Source: JBJXHC01 sp046160825
GTDB lineage: Bacteria; Bacteroidota; Ignavibacteria; UBA10030; UBA6906
Direction of reading: 5' to 3'
Length of the DNA: 64,000 nt
NCBI GenBank assembly: GCA_046160825.1
Contig: JBJXHC010000118.1
Coordinates: 1 to 64,000, forward strand
Made by a program: the position numbers and the translations under genes. The notes under the pieces are model-generated. The model was given only the letters and a program-made list of their open reading frames with translations. It did no database searches and was not told the DNA's origin. Positions 16,797 to 25,456 of this stretch are shown one piece after another; the first letter of the stretch is position 1; every line of letters starts with the position of its first letter.

Positions 16797-19369
16797 TTGG
16801 CCAAACGATTTCGCACTACAAGATTCTCGAGAAACTGGGTGAAGGTGGTATGGGCGTGGTGTACAAAGCCCAGGACACAAAACTCGACCGCATTGTTGCG
16901 CTCAAGTTTCTCCCTCACCATCTCACAACCAATGAGGCGGAGCAGGCGCGCTTTCTTCAGGAGGCAAAAGCGGCCTCGGCACTCAACCACCCGAACGTCT
17001 GCAGCATTCATTCCATCGGAGAGCACGAAGAACGCAATTTCATCGACATGGAACTTGTCGAAGGAGAGACGTTGCGGCAGAAAGTCCTCGTGCGGGTGGA
17101 CGGCCGTCCGCCCCTACAGGTGAACGATGCGATTGGGTATGCAATCCAAATCGGGGAGGCATTGCATGAAGCACACTCGAAGGGAATAGTCCATCGAGAC
17201 ATCAAATGCGAGAATATTATGGTCAACACCCGGAACCAGATCAAGGTGATGGATTTCGGGCTTGCGAAGTTGAAAGGCTCACTCAAACTCACGAAGGCCT
17301 CCTCTACTGTCGGCACGCTCGCCTACATGGCGCCCGAACAGATTCAAGGTGGCGAGGTTGACGGACGCTCGGACATCTTCTCGTTTGGCGTTGTGTTGTT
17401 TGAAATGCTGACGGGCAAGATGCCGTTCCGTGGTGAGCACGATGCTGCAATCATGTATTCCATTCTGAATGAAGAGAGTGATGCGGTTCAGAAGTACCGG
17501 CAGGACGCATCTCCCGAATTGGACCGCATAATTCACCGTGCCCTCGAAAAGGACCCGGCTGATCGGTACCAGCATGTTGATGACATGGTGAGTGAACTAC
17601 GGAGATTACTGAAAACATCTGCCCGCGTAGTTCGCCCTGAACAGGGGGAACAGTCAAGAACTCATCAGACAACGAATTTTCCCTTTGAATCGCCAGGTAA
17701 GTCAAACGCGAAGTGGTGGATTGGCGCAACCTCTGCTGTAGTTCTTGCGATAGTAGCATGGTTCCTCTTCTTTGGCAAGCCCCCTCAAGCTCCCCTCGAA
17801 GCCATGGAATTCTCCAGGCTGACTTCTAACGGGAAAGTTGCAGAAGCAGTTGTCTCGCCGGATGGCAAATACCTGGTCTATAGCAGGGAAGATGCGGGAA
17901 AAGTAAGCTTATGGATCCGTCAGATGGCTACAGGCAGTAACGTACAGATTTCGTCGCCGGCCGAAGAAGGATTATGGGGATTGACCTTCTCGCCGGACGC
18001 AAATTTTCTTTATTACAACCAGTGGGACAAGGAGAGTAAAACTCATAACGTGCACCAGATTCCGGTTTTGGGTGGCCATCCAAAAAAAATTATGGAAGAT
18101 GTTGCAGGCCCAATCTCACTTTCACCGGATGGAAAGAGGATGGTGTTTTACCGTTGGATTGTAGGGACTGCTGAAGGCAGGATAATCGTAGCTCACCTCG
18201 ACGGCAACGGGGAGCGAATACTGATTAGGGGCAAAGCACCTACGTACATGTCTGCTCCGGCCTGGTCGCCGGATGGTAACAGCATAGCTTATGCAGGCGG
18301 GAGAAATGACTCGGTGAATATACTTACAGTACCGCCGGAGGGGGGAACGGAGAAACAGGTTTCCGAGAAGAGTTGGTTTGGTGTCGAAGGATTGGTTTGG
18401 CTGGCAGACGGCAGTGGTCTGGTACTGACCTCTAAATCTCAGATCTGGCAGGTCGCTTATCCGGGTGGAGATGCACACAGAGTTACCAATGATCTAAATA
18501 CCTATGGGAGGGTTAGCGTCACCGCAGACAGGAAAATGCTGGTCACGGTGCAATCCGAAATCCTCAGCAATATCTGGGTGCTGCCCGGGCTGGAGACCGA
18601 GCGCGCCAAAAAGGTTTCCGATGATGTGTCAGGCGGAGCCTCTTGGACACCGGATGGAAAAATAGTATATGGCTCCAACGCGAGCGGCCGTCCAGAAGTA
18701 TGGACCATTGACGCAGATGGCAGCAATACCAGACAATTGACCAATGATATCCAACTGGGGGGAACGCCACGGGTTTCATCGGATGGACGGTATATTGTTT
18801 TCACCTCATATCGGCCTCCGAGCAGCAACGTATGGCGAACGGAAATAGATGGCAGTGGGCTCAAACAGCTTAGCAAAAGCAACTATGACGGTGAATCGGT
18901 TATTTCCCCAGACGGTAAATGGGTGATTTATGGCTCGGCGAAGGACAATTTCTTTCTCTGGAAGGTGTCTATTGAAGGGGGAGAGCCGGTTCGATTGACC
19001 GATAAGCATTCCCATAGCCCTGCAATCTCACCGGACGGAAAGTTCATAGCCTGTCTCATTCAGCAAGAAGAAGATGGAAAAGGACACAAGATAGCCATTC
19101 TCTCCTCTGAGGGAGGCTCCCCTCTTAAGATCATAGATAAAGACGTTCAGTTTATATGGATGCCGGACGGAAAAGCTCTGTGCTATGCAGAAGTAAACCT
19201 GGGTATCACCAACCTTTTCAGTCTGCCTCTGGATGGCGGTCCGCCCAAACAGCTGACAAATTTCAAGGCCGATTTGATTTTTGCATTCGATTGGTCAAAG
19301 GATGGCAAGCAATTACTCGTGGTGCGGGGCACAGTCAAGAATGATGCGATTCTGATCACTAACTTTTGA
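16793..19369 (+). CDS. Ser/Thr protein kinase with TolB-like beta-propeller (kinase 2)
   Basis: Product of 858 residues. Kinase domain about 8-280 with LGEGGMGVVY, Lys38, HRDIKCENIM (Asp136), DFGLAKL and AYMAPEQ; one transmembrane helix at about 307-326 (GATSAVVLAIVAWFLFF); then a WD40/TolB-like propeller (about 340-858) with repeated SPDGK motifs. The kinase should be cytosolic and the propeller periplasmic, a sensor layout known from PknD-type kinases. In the loop after strand beta5 there is an extra segment (VRVDGRPPL) encoded by a palindrome at 17090-17117. Kinase relatives by sequence: those at 44010, 54670 and 61055. Confidence 0.92.
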   Translation: MIGQTISHYKILEKLGEGGMGVVYKAQDTKLDRIVALKFLPHHLTTNEAEQARFLQEAKAASALNHPNVCSIHSIGEHEERNFIDMELVEGETLRQKVLVRVDGRPPLQVNDAIGYAIQIGEALHEAHSKGIVHRDIKCENIMVNTRNQIKVMDFGLAKLKGSLKLTKASSTVGTLAYMAPEQIQGGEVDGRSDIFSFGVVLFEMLTGKMPFRGEHDAAIMYSILNEESDAVQKYRQDASPELDRIIHRALEKDPADRYQHVDDMVSELRRLLKTSARVVRPEQGEQSRTHQTTNFPFESPGKSNAKWWIGATSAVVLAIVAWFLFFGKPPQAPLEAMEFSRLTSNGKVAEAVVSPDGKYLVYSREDAGKVSLWIRQMATGSNVQISSPAEEGLWGLTFSPDANFLYYNQWDKESKTHNVHQIPVLGGHPKKIMEDVAGPISLSPDGKRMVFYRWIVGTAEGRIIVAHLDGNGERILIRGKAPTYMSAPAWSPDGNSIAYAGGRNDSVNILTVPPEGGTEKQVSEKSWFGVEGLVWLADGSGLVLTSKSQIWQVAYPGGDAHRVTNDLNTYGRVSVTADRKMLVTVQSEILSNIWVLPGLETERAKKVSDDVSGGASWTPDGKIVYGSNASGRPEVWTIDADGSNTRQLTNDIQLGGTPRVSSDGRYIVFTSYRPPSSNVWRTEIDGSGLKQLSKSNYDGESVISPDGKWVIYGSAKDNFFLWKVSIEGGEPVRLTDKHSHSPAISPDGKFIACLIQQEEDGKGHKIAILSSEGGSPLKIIDKDVQFIWMPDGKALCYAEVNLGITNLFSLPLDGGPPKQLTNFKADLIFAFDWSKDGKQLLVVRGTVKNDAILITNF
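17090..17117. repeat. Palindrome inside kinase 2 coding sequence
   Basis: Degenerate 28-nt palindrome centred on GGCC at 17102-17105. The inner GGACGGCCGTCC (17098-17109) is perfect; the 12-nt outer arms match at 9 positions. It encodes the extra VRVDGRPPL in the loop after TLR, where kinases 3, 7 and 12 carry other palindromic insertions. Confidence 0.65.
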
Positions 19370-19385
19370 GCTTCAAAGCAAATCT

Positions 19386-19532
19386 ATGATTGGACAATCG
19401 ATTTACTATTACGAGATTCTCGAGAAGCTCCATCTTACAGATGCCAGCCCGCATGCATTCTGGCAGGGCAGACAAGTCGGAAAAGGTGGGCTCCCTTGTC
19501 GAAACATAACGCGTTGGAAAGTAAATGTATGA
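19386..19532 (+). CDS. Leader ORF 2: diverged kinase-start copy, coupled to leader 3
   Basis: 48 codons. It starts MIGQSIYYYEILEKL, recognisably the kinase N-terminus, then HLTDASPHAFWQGRQVG and a basic tail. A hairpin TGCCAG (19442-19447)/CTGGCA (19460-19465) of another repeat type follows the kinase-like part. Its TGA overlaps the ATG of leader 3 as ATGA, so two leaders are chained before kinase 3. It is the most diverged of the coupled leaders and may be decaying. Confidence 0.5.
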   Translation: MIGQSIYYYEILEKLHLTDASPHAFWQGRQVGKGGLPCRNITRWKVNV

Positions 19533-19672
19533 TCGGTAGTACTATATCTCATTGTAAGATCCTGGAGAAATTGGGCGAAGGAGGAATGTCCGAAAATTGC
19601 CCACGAACTTCTTTTGTGAGTGGTTGCAATTTTCAGGATCCGCCGTCTTTTTGGCGGAGGTGTGGAATATGA
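19529..19672 (+). CDS. Leader ORF 3: kinase-start copy fused to hairpin element, coupled to kinase 3
   Basis: 47 codons. Codons 1-20 read MIGSTISHCKILEKLGEGGM, the longest kinase-like stretch among the leaders, then SENCPRTSFVSGCNFQDPPS and FWRRCGI. Hairpin A arms are GAAAATTGC (19592-19600) and GCAATTTTC (19626-19634); hairpin B is CCGCC (19640-19644)/GGCGG (19653-19657). The element ends in GGAGGTG, the ribosome site of kinase 3, and the TGA overlaps the kinase ATG at 19669. Confidence 0.6.
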   Translation: MIGSTISHCKILEKLGEGGMSENCPRTSFVSGCNFQDPPSFWRRCGI

Positions 19673-22335
19673 TCGGTCAAACAATCTCACACTATAAAAT
19701 TCTTGAGAAACTCGGCGAAGGCGGCATGGGCGTTGTCTACAAAGCCCAGGACATGAACCTCGACAGGATTGTCGCACTGAAGTTCCTTCCTTCCCGCCTT
19801 TCTGCTTCCGAGGAAGATAAGTCCCGCTTTATGCAGGAAGCGAAAGCGGCTGCGATGTTAAACCACCCCAATATCTGCACCATCCACGCAATAGAGGAAA
19901 TAGACGGGCAACTGTTCATTGTGATGGAATGCGTAGATGGAACCACTCTACGCGAAAGTATCCTCCGTAAGGGCGAGGTCACCTCGCCCTTACCCTTGAA
20001 CAACGCAATCTCCTACGCAATCCAAATCGGCGAAGCATTGCAGGAAGCTCACAGCAAGAACATCGTTCACCGCGACATCAAGTCTGAGAACATCATGGTG
20101 AACAGCAAGAACCAGATCAAGGTGATGGACTTCGGGCTTGCGAAGCTGAAGGGATCAATGAAACTGACCCGGACATCCAGCACGGTGGGCACGCTTGCCT
20201 ACATGGCCCCCGAGCAGATTCAGGGTGGCGATGTTGATGCGCGGTCGGATATTTTTTCATTCGGCATTGTGTTGTTTGAGATGCTCACCGGCAAATTTCC
20301 GTTCCGCGGTGAACATGATGCCGCCATGATGTACTCCATCCTGAATGAAAAACCGGAAAGCCCGCGGACCTATGTACCCGACATTCCTGAATCTTGTGAG
20401 CGCATCATCGAGAAGGCGTTAGAGAAAAACCCGGAAGAACGGTACCAGTCGATTGCTGATCTTTTGGCCGACTTGCGACGCTGGAAACGTGATTCGGCCG
20501 GCACAAGCCGGGTTGAAAGTGGTGCATACAGGTCGATGGGGAGATCTGCAACCGTTCCCATTCAACCGCAACGCAGCTCAAAGAAGTGGTGGCTTGTAGG
20601 AGGGGTTCTCGGAATCGGAATAATCGCGGCGGTAATTTTCTTCCTTCGTCCGAGTGATTCCGCCTCATCCGAAAAGAAAACACTGGCAGTCATCCCATTC
20701 ACGAATCAGTCCGAACCGGAGCGCGAATACTTTGCCGACGGTATTGCGGAGGAGATTACAACGCGGCTTTCAAGTCTTTCGGGAATCGGAGTGATTGCCC
20801 GTGCAAGTGCGTGGCAGTATAAAGGAACGAAGAAATCGGTCAAGGAAATCGGAGAAGAACTCGGCATTGACTATGTCCTCATGGGCACTGTTCGATGGTC
20901 GGGCGGGGACGACCAGAGCTTGCAGGTTCGCGTACGTCCCGAATTGATTGATGTCCGGTCGGGACTTCAAGTGTGGGCCAACACGTTTGACACTCCGTTC
21001 AAGAATGCGTTCGCCATTCAATCGGACATTGCGCAACAGGTGGCTCAAGCCCTCAATGTGAACCTTCTTTCCCCTGAAGCAGCCGCACTCCAACACAAAC
21101 TTACCTCGAATGCCGAGGCGTACGATTACTTTCTCAAGGGGTTTGAGTACGTCAATCGGTCTTCATCGAAGGCAGACCGGGAAATCGGTATTGAGCAATT
21201 TGAGCGCGCTGTTGCTCTTGACCCATCGTTCGCCGCGGCGTATGCACAGATGGGCGCTGCTCACGCAAGTATGTACTGGTTTTACTACGATCGCACACAG
21301 GAACGCGTGGAGAAAGCCCGGATCGCTGCCGAGAAAGCCCTTGCCCTCGCTCCCAACCTCTCCGTTTCTCACGAAGCCATGGGATGGTATCACTATCACA
21401 CCAAGCTTGACTACGACGCAGCCATCAGGGAATTCTCGATTGCACTTGATCTCCAACCGAACAACCCGGATATCTCCTATGGTATGGCCGCGGTGCTTCG
21501 GCGACAGGGAAAAATGAGTGAATCCGTTGAGCAGTGGAAAAAGACGCTTGCAAGCAATCCGCGCGCTTCTGAAATAGAGCGGCAATTGGGTGAGACCTTG
21601 ACTCTGGAAAGAAAATACGAAGAAGCTGATCAGCACTATCGAAACGTGATCGGGTTGGCTCCGGACAACGCCACTGTGCATGGCCAGCGCGCACTGAACC
21701 TCCTGTTGTGGAAGGGCGATCTTCGTTCGGCGACAGAGGCGATTGACAAAGGGATGCAATACGGACGATCGACATCGAGCGAGGATCGACTCCTGTTTTA
21801 CATGGAATACAAGATTGCTTTGGCCACAGGAGACTTTGCCGCGGCCGAACGGGCAGTGGGACGGATGGAAACCACCTTCGGCATGGACAATCAATTTGTT
21901 TACTATCCACGTTCATTTCTCCTTGCACAGATCGAGGACTTACGAGGATCGAGTGCAAAGGCCCGAGTATTCTACCAGAGCAGTCTTGACACAATTCAGC
22001 AACGGCTCAAGGAAAACCCCGACGACGAGCGTGCATACAGTTCGCTGGGAATCTCGTACGCCGGCCTTGGACGCTTTGCGGAAGCGGTAAGTGCTGGCGA
22101 GCGCGGACGTGACCTGTTGCCCGTCGAGAAGGAAGCTTGGCGCGGATCCTACCGCCTCATCGACCTGGCGCAGGTCTATACCATGACTGGTGATCACGAC
22201 AAAGCGATTGATGTTTTGAAACGCCTTCTATCAATTCCTTCTGATTTGTCAAGTAACTGGATCAAGCTTGATCCGCAATGGAAGGCGCTGCGCGGTAACA
22301 AGAAATTTCAGGCTCTCGTGGAATCGCATTTATAA
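19669..22335 (+). CDS. Ser/Thr protein kinase with TolB/FlgO-like domain and TPRs (kinase 3)
   Basis: Product of 888 residues from ATG 19669; an ATG at 19597 is in frame but would add 24 residues from the hairpin element, so I reject it. Kinase domain about 8-285 (LGEGGMGVVY, HRDIKSENIM, DFGLAKL, AYMAPEQ), transmembrane helix about 306-325 (LVGGVLGIGIIAAVIFFL), TolB/FlgO-like domain from about 342 (TLAVIPFTNQSEPEREYFAD), then TPRs to the end. The loop after TLR carries an in-frame palindrome (ILRKGEVTSPLPL). Expected signalling: a cytosolic kinase controlled by an extracytoplasmic TPR sensor. Confidence 0.92.
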   Translation: MIGQTISHYKILEKLGEGGMGVVYKAQDMNLDRIVALKFLPSRLSASEEDKSRFMQEAKAAAMLNHPNICTIHAIEEIDGQLFIVMECVDGTTLRESILRKGEVTSPLPLNNAISYAIQIGEALQEAHSKNIVHRDIKSENIMVNSKNQIKVMDFGLAKLKGSMKLTRTSSTVGTLAYMAPEQIQGGDVDARSDIFSFGIVLFEMLTGKFPFRGEHDAAMMYSILNEKPESPRTYVPDIPESCERIIEKALEKNPEERYQSIADLLADLRRWKRDSAGTSRVESGAYRSMGRSATVPIQPQRSSKKWWLVGGVLGIGIIAAVIFFLRPSDSASSEKKTLAVIPFTNQSEPEREYFADGIAEEITTRLSSLSGIGVIARASAWQYKGTKKSVKEIGEELGIDYVLMGTVRWSGGDDQSLQVRVRPELIDVRSGLQVWANTFDTPFKNAFAIQSDIAQQVAQALNVNLLSPEAAALQHKLTSNAEAYDYFLKGFEYVNRSSSKADREIGIEQFERAVALDPSFAAAYAQMGAAHASMYWFYYDRTQERVEKARIAAEKALALAPNLSVSHEAMGWYHYHTKLDYDAAIREFSIALDLQPNNPDISYGMAAVLRRQGKMSESVEQWKKTLASNPRASEIERQLGETLTLERKYEEADQHYRNVIGLAPDNATVHGQRALNLLLWKGDLRSATEAIDKGMQYGRSTSSEDRLLFYMEYKIALATGDFAAAERAVGRMETTFGMDNQFVYYPRSFLLAQIEDLRGSSAKARVFYQSSLDTIQQRLKENPDDERAYSSLGISYAGLGRFAEAVSAGERGRDLLPVEKEAWRGSYRLIDLAQVYTMTGDHDKAIDVLKRLLSIPSDLSSNWIKLDPQWKALRGNKKFQALVESHL
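19967..19993. repeat. GGCGAGG palindrome inside kinase 3 coding sequence
   Basis: Perfect 27-nt palindrome: GTAAGGGCGAGGT (19967-19979), one central C, ACCTCGCCCTTAC (19981-19993). It encodes part of RKGEVTSPLPL, an insertion relative to other kinases. The same repeat occurs outside genes at 51816 and 60979 and in shorter form at 8690-8762, so an intergenic repeat type has entered a gene in frame. Confidence 0.8.
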
Positions 22336-22404
22336 CCGAATCTCGGGTCATCGAATTCACAGCGAGCATCCGATGAATCTTCACGGATCACAAAGGGGTT
22401 TAGT

Positions 22405-22578
22405 ATGATCGGTACTACCGTTGCACATTATGCGCCAAAGGCGCATCCGCCTGGGGTGGATAAGATTCTTGAAAAGCTCGGTGAAGTGCCAAACTTCCCC
22501 ACGAGCGATATTCAGCGAGTGGATGGAAGTTTGAGCATCCCGCCGTTTTCTGGCGGGAGCTGTAGGAGGCTACGATGA
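22405..22578 (+). CDS. Leader ORF 4: kinase-start copy with nested palindrome, coupled to kinase 4
   Basis: 57 codons. It reads MIGTTVAHY, then an extra APKAHPPGVD, then resumes the kinase sequence with KILEKLGE, followed by VPNFPTSDIQRVDGSLSIPP as in leader 1. The extra 30 nt are a palindromic insertion (22430-22446 and flank) that splits the HYK codons without shifting the frame. The TGA overlaps the kinase 4 ATG at 22575 (ATGA). Confidence 0.6.
   Translation: MIGTTVAHYAPKAHPPGVDKILEKLGEVPNFPTSDIQRVDGSLSIPPFSGGSCRRLR
22430..22446. repeat. Palindrome nested in leader 4
   Basis: ATGCGCC (22430-22436), AAA, GGCGCAT (22440-22446): perfect arms of seven. With the following TCCGCCTGGGGTGGA it forms a 30-nt in-frame insertion between the His-Tyr and Lys-Ile codons of the kinase-start copy. 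Confidence 0.7.
22489..22557. repeat. Two-hairpin element, copy in leader 4
   Basis: Nearly identical to the copy in leader 1. Hairpin A arms CAAACTTCC (22490-22498) and GGAAGTTTG (22525-22533); hairpin B CCCGCC (22539-22544) and GGCGGG (22552-22557). Confidence 0.75.
22561..22574 (+). promoter_or_regulatory. Shine-Dalgarno hairpin before kinase 4
   Basis: TGTAG-GAGG-CTACG forms a stem of four standard pairs plus one T-G pair, with loop GAGG, immediately before the ATG at 22575. Compared with 16779-16792, the third pair changes from C-G to T-A, so pairing is kept. Confidence 0.6.
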
Positions 22579-25328
22579 TTGACACGACCATCTCTCACTA
22601 TAAGATACTAGAAAAGCTCGGTGAAGGCGGCATGGGAGTCGTCTACAAAGCCCAGGACACCAAGCTCGATCGCCTCGTCGCGCTGAAGTTCCTTCCCTCA
22701 CACCTCGCAGCCTCCGCTCAGGACAAGACACGATTCATACAGGAAGCAAAGGCTGCCTCGGCGCTAAATCATCCCAATGTCTGCACGATCCACGACATCC
22801 AGGAACATGACGGACAAATGTTCATTGTCATGGAATTCGTTGACGGCCAGACGTTACGGGAAAAGCAAAACAGCCTTTCTTTTAAACAGGCAGTGGACAT
22901 AAGTATCCAGATCGCTGATGGACTTGCGACAGCTCACGAGAAGGGTATCGTCCACCGTGATATCAAGCCCGAGAATATCATGGTGCGCAAGGATGGTATT
23001 GCGCAGATAATGGATTTTGGTCTGGCGAAACTCAGAGGCAATGTCTCCCGTCTGACGAAGGAAGGGAGCACAGTCGGTACAGCAGGATACATGTCGCCTG
23101 AACAGGTACAGGGACATGATGCTGACCACCGGAGTGACATCTTTTCGTTCGGTGTTCTGATGTATGAACTGCTCACCGGACAGCTTCCGTTCAGAGGGGT
23201 ACATGAGACTGCTCTTGCTTATGAGATCGTCAACGTTGATGCCGCTCCGATGTCCACTGTGAAGCCTGACATTGATGCGGGGCTTGATGCAATCGTTCTT
23301 GATTGTCTGGAAAAAGACCCGAGAGAACGTTGTCAGTCTATTGCCGAAGTTGCACGCGACCTGCGAAGGGTGAAAAGGGAATCAACGCGTCAACGCGCAA
23401 GCCGTATTACGGCTGCACCGGCGTACAATACTTCTGGGGTTCAAGGCCGGGTAAGTTCAGTTCGTGGCAGTTCCGCAGTGGTTGCGAATGAAGAGCAACT
23501 GCCTCGCCCCTCCGTATCGCGTTTGCCGTGGATTGTGAGCGGAGTTCTTTTTCTTATAGCGTCTGCAGCGATTGGCTACATGCTGTTTCCAAAACCTGTT
23601 GTGCCTCCGCCTCCATTACCTGTCACCCGTGCGTATATTCTTCCCCCTTCGAGAGTGAACTTCAATGTTTCGAACGGCGGGCATCTCGCTGTTTCGCCGG
23701 ATGGGAAAAAAATAGCATTTGTAGGATCTGATACAACCGGTTCAAATCAACTCTGGGTTCGCTCTGTGGAATCGTTAACTCCCGTTCCACTTGCCGGGAC
23801 GCTCGGGGCAACCCATCCGTTCTGGTCTACCGATGGAAAGTCGCTGGCATTTTTTGCAGGCGGCAAACTCAAGAAAATCGATGCCGCAGGAGGACCTGTT
23901 GTGACAATCTGCGATGCCGCTGACGGACGTGGAGGGACATGGAACAATGCAGGCATGATCATCTTTACCCCGAACTCTCTCGATGCTTTGTATAAAGTTT
24001 CAGCCGCCGGAGGGGTTTCGGTAGCGGTCACCAAATTAGACACAGTGAGTAAAATTCAAAGTCACCGCTGGCCCCACTTCCTTCCCGATGGCAAGCATTT
24101 CATATATACGACGCAGGCCGCTGCAACGGGGGCAGAAAGCGATATGGTCAGGATTGCCCGCCTGCCCGCCGGACCGATGTCGGGCGAGCCGGACGGGCAG
24201 GCCTCTCTTGATTCAACGGTCGATTCACTTTTGATGCGAGGGAATTCCAACGTTGAGTACGCGTCCGGTTATTTGTTGTTCCATCGTCAGGCGATGCTCA
24301 TGGCACAGCCGTTCGACACGGCAACATTTCGGTTTACCGGCGATGCTGTTCCGATCGCTGAACAACTGCAATACAACGACGGGAGAAGCAGAGCCATGTT
24401 CTCGGTATCGAACAATGGCGTTCTTATTTATCAGAGCGGCGAAGAACAACAAACAAAGTTTGCGTTCTTCGACCGTGCCGGGAACCGGCTCAGTCTTCTT
24501 GACACGAAATGGCCCAGGGAAGGAAGACTCTCGCACGACGGGAAAAAGATCGCTTACAGGTTTTTTGATCTGCAAAACCGCCAAAATGATATATGGTTGT
24601 ATGAAATAAACGGCGGGCGAAGCTCCCGTTTCACATTTGATCCGGCGAACGAGGCGGGTCCATTTTGGTCGCCTTATGATGATTCTGTTGTGTTCAGTTC
24701 AAATAGAAACGGCAAAGTCGATCTCTATATTAAAAGCGCGAATGGAACAGGAACAGAACAATTACTTGTAAAGTCTGATGATGGTAAATTTGTTACAGAT
24801 TGGTCGCTGGACGGCAAATACCTGACGTATTCCGCATTGAGCAACCAAAAAACGAAATGGGATTTATGGCTGCTACCTCTCTCAGGCGACCGAACGCCGG
24901 TACCGTTTCTTCAGACGGAATTTGCCGAGGGCGGCGGAACTTTTTCTCCCGACGGCAAATGGATTGCATACCAATCAGATGAGTCGGGGAAGGGCGAAGT
25001 GTATGTCCGTGCCCTGGATGGAACAGCAGGGAAATGGGGGATTTCTATCAATGGCGGGAATGCCCCCAGATGGTCGCGGGATGGGAAGACTATTTTTTTT
25101 AACGCTGCTCGAAAAGCAATGGGAGCGGCTGTCAGAGTTGTACAATCGGCCATTGTTGTTGATTCTGTCCGAGCGCTCTTTGATTATGAATCAAGAGGAA
25201 TCTCAGGAGGCATTCAGGACGTGAGCGGAGACGGGCAGAAATTTCTTTTTATGGTAACGGAGCTTCATCAAACGTCGCCGCCGATTACGCTCGTAATAAA
25301 TTGGAATGAGGAGTTGAAGAAGAAGTAA
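22575..25328 (+). CDS. Ser/Thr protein kinase with TolB-like beta-propeller (kinase 4)
   Basis: Product of 917 residues. Kinase domain about 8-275 (Lys38, HRDIKPENIM, DFGLAKL, GYMSPEQ), transmembrane helix about 317-338 (IVSGVLFLIASAAIGYMLF), then a TolB-like propeller with SPDGK and WSPD-type blades, ending in the family's conserved tail ITLVINWNEELKKK. It belongs to the 'VRKDGIAQIMDFGLAK' subgroup with the kinases at 25457, 30537, 51939 and 58140. The propeller has a 15-residue insertion (RLPAGPMSGEPDGQA) bounded by an inverted repeat. The 128 nt to the next kinase hold nothing I recognise. Confidence 0.92.
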   Translation: MIDTTISHYKILEKLGEGGMGVVYKAQDTKLDRLVALKFLPSHLAASAQDKTRFIQEAKAASALNHPNVCTIHDIQEHDGQMFIVMEFVDGQTLREKQNSLSFKQAVDISIQIADGLATAHEKGIVHRDIKPENIMVRKDGIAQIMDFGLAKLRGNVSRLTKEGSTVGTAGYMSPEQVQGHDADHRSDIFSFGVLMYELLTGQLPFRGVHETALAYEIVNVDAAPMSTVKPDIDAGLDAIVLDCLEKDPRERCQSIAEVARDLRRVKRESTRQRASRITAAPAYNTSGVQGRVSSVRGSSAVVANEEQLPRPSVSRLPWIVSGVLFLIASAAIGYMLFPKPVVPPPPLPVTRAYILPPSRVNFNVSNGGHLAVSPDGKKIAFVGSDTTGSNQLWVRSVESLTPVPLAGTLGATHPFWSTDGKSLAFFAGGKLKKIDAAGGPVVTICDAADGRGGTWNNAGMIIFTPNSLDALYKVSAAGGVSVAVTKLDTVSKIQSHRWPHFLPDGKHFIYTTQAAATGAESDMVRIARLPAGPMSGEPDGQASLDSTVDSLLMRGNSNVEYASGYLLFHRQAMLMAQPFDTATFRFTGDAVPIAEQLQYNDGRSRAMFSVSNNGVLIYQSGEEQQTKFAFFDRAGNRLSLLDTKWPREGRLSHDGKKIAYRFFDLQNRQNDIWLYEINGGRSSRFTFDPANEAGPFWSPYDDSVVFSSNRNGKVDLYIKSANGTGTEQLLVKSDDGKFVTDWSLDGKYLTYSALSNQKTKWDLWLLPLSGDRTPVPFLQTEFAEGGGTFSPDGKWIAYQSDESGKGEVYVRALDGTAGKWGISINGGNAPRWSRDGKTIFFNAARKAMGAAVRVVQSAIVVDSVRALFDYESRGISGGIQDVSGDGQKFLFMVTELHQTSPPITLVINWNEELKKK
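24160..24202. repeat. Inverted-repeat insertion in kinase 4 propeller
   Basis: Perfect 9-bp arms GCCTGCCCG (24160-24168) and CGGGCAGGC (24194-24202) bound an in-frame segment coding LPAGPMSGEPDGQA. Removing 45 nt would restore a plain propeller strand-loop (MVRIA-SLDST). The arms share the GGGCAGGC core with the repeats at 25730, 30480 and 60860. Confidence 0.7.
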
Positions 25329-25456
25329 TTGCTGGGGAGGCACTTTAACCACTACGTCAAAAGCACGGGTGGTGTTTACGAAGCATCAAGCAATAAGGTC
25401 TTCGGTCAAGGGGACGAGTTCTCGTTCCAATTCACCAGAACAGAAAAGAGAAACAT

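Noticed and set aside
19597..19668. N-terminal extension of kinase 3 from an upstream ATG
   Set aside because: The extra 24 residues are read from the hairpin element in a frame not used by the leader, and all paralogues start at MIGxT.
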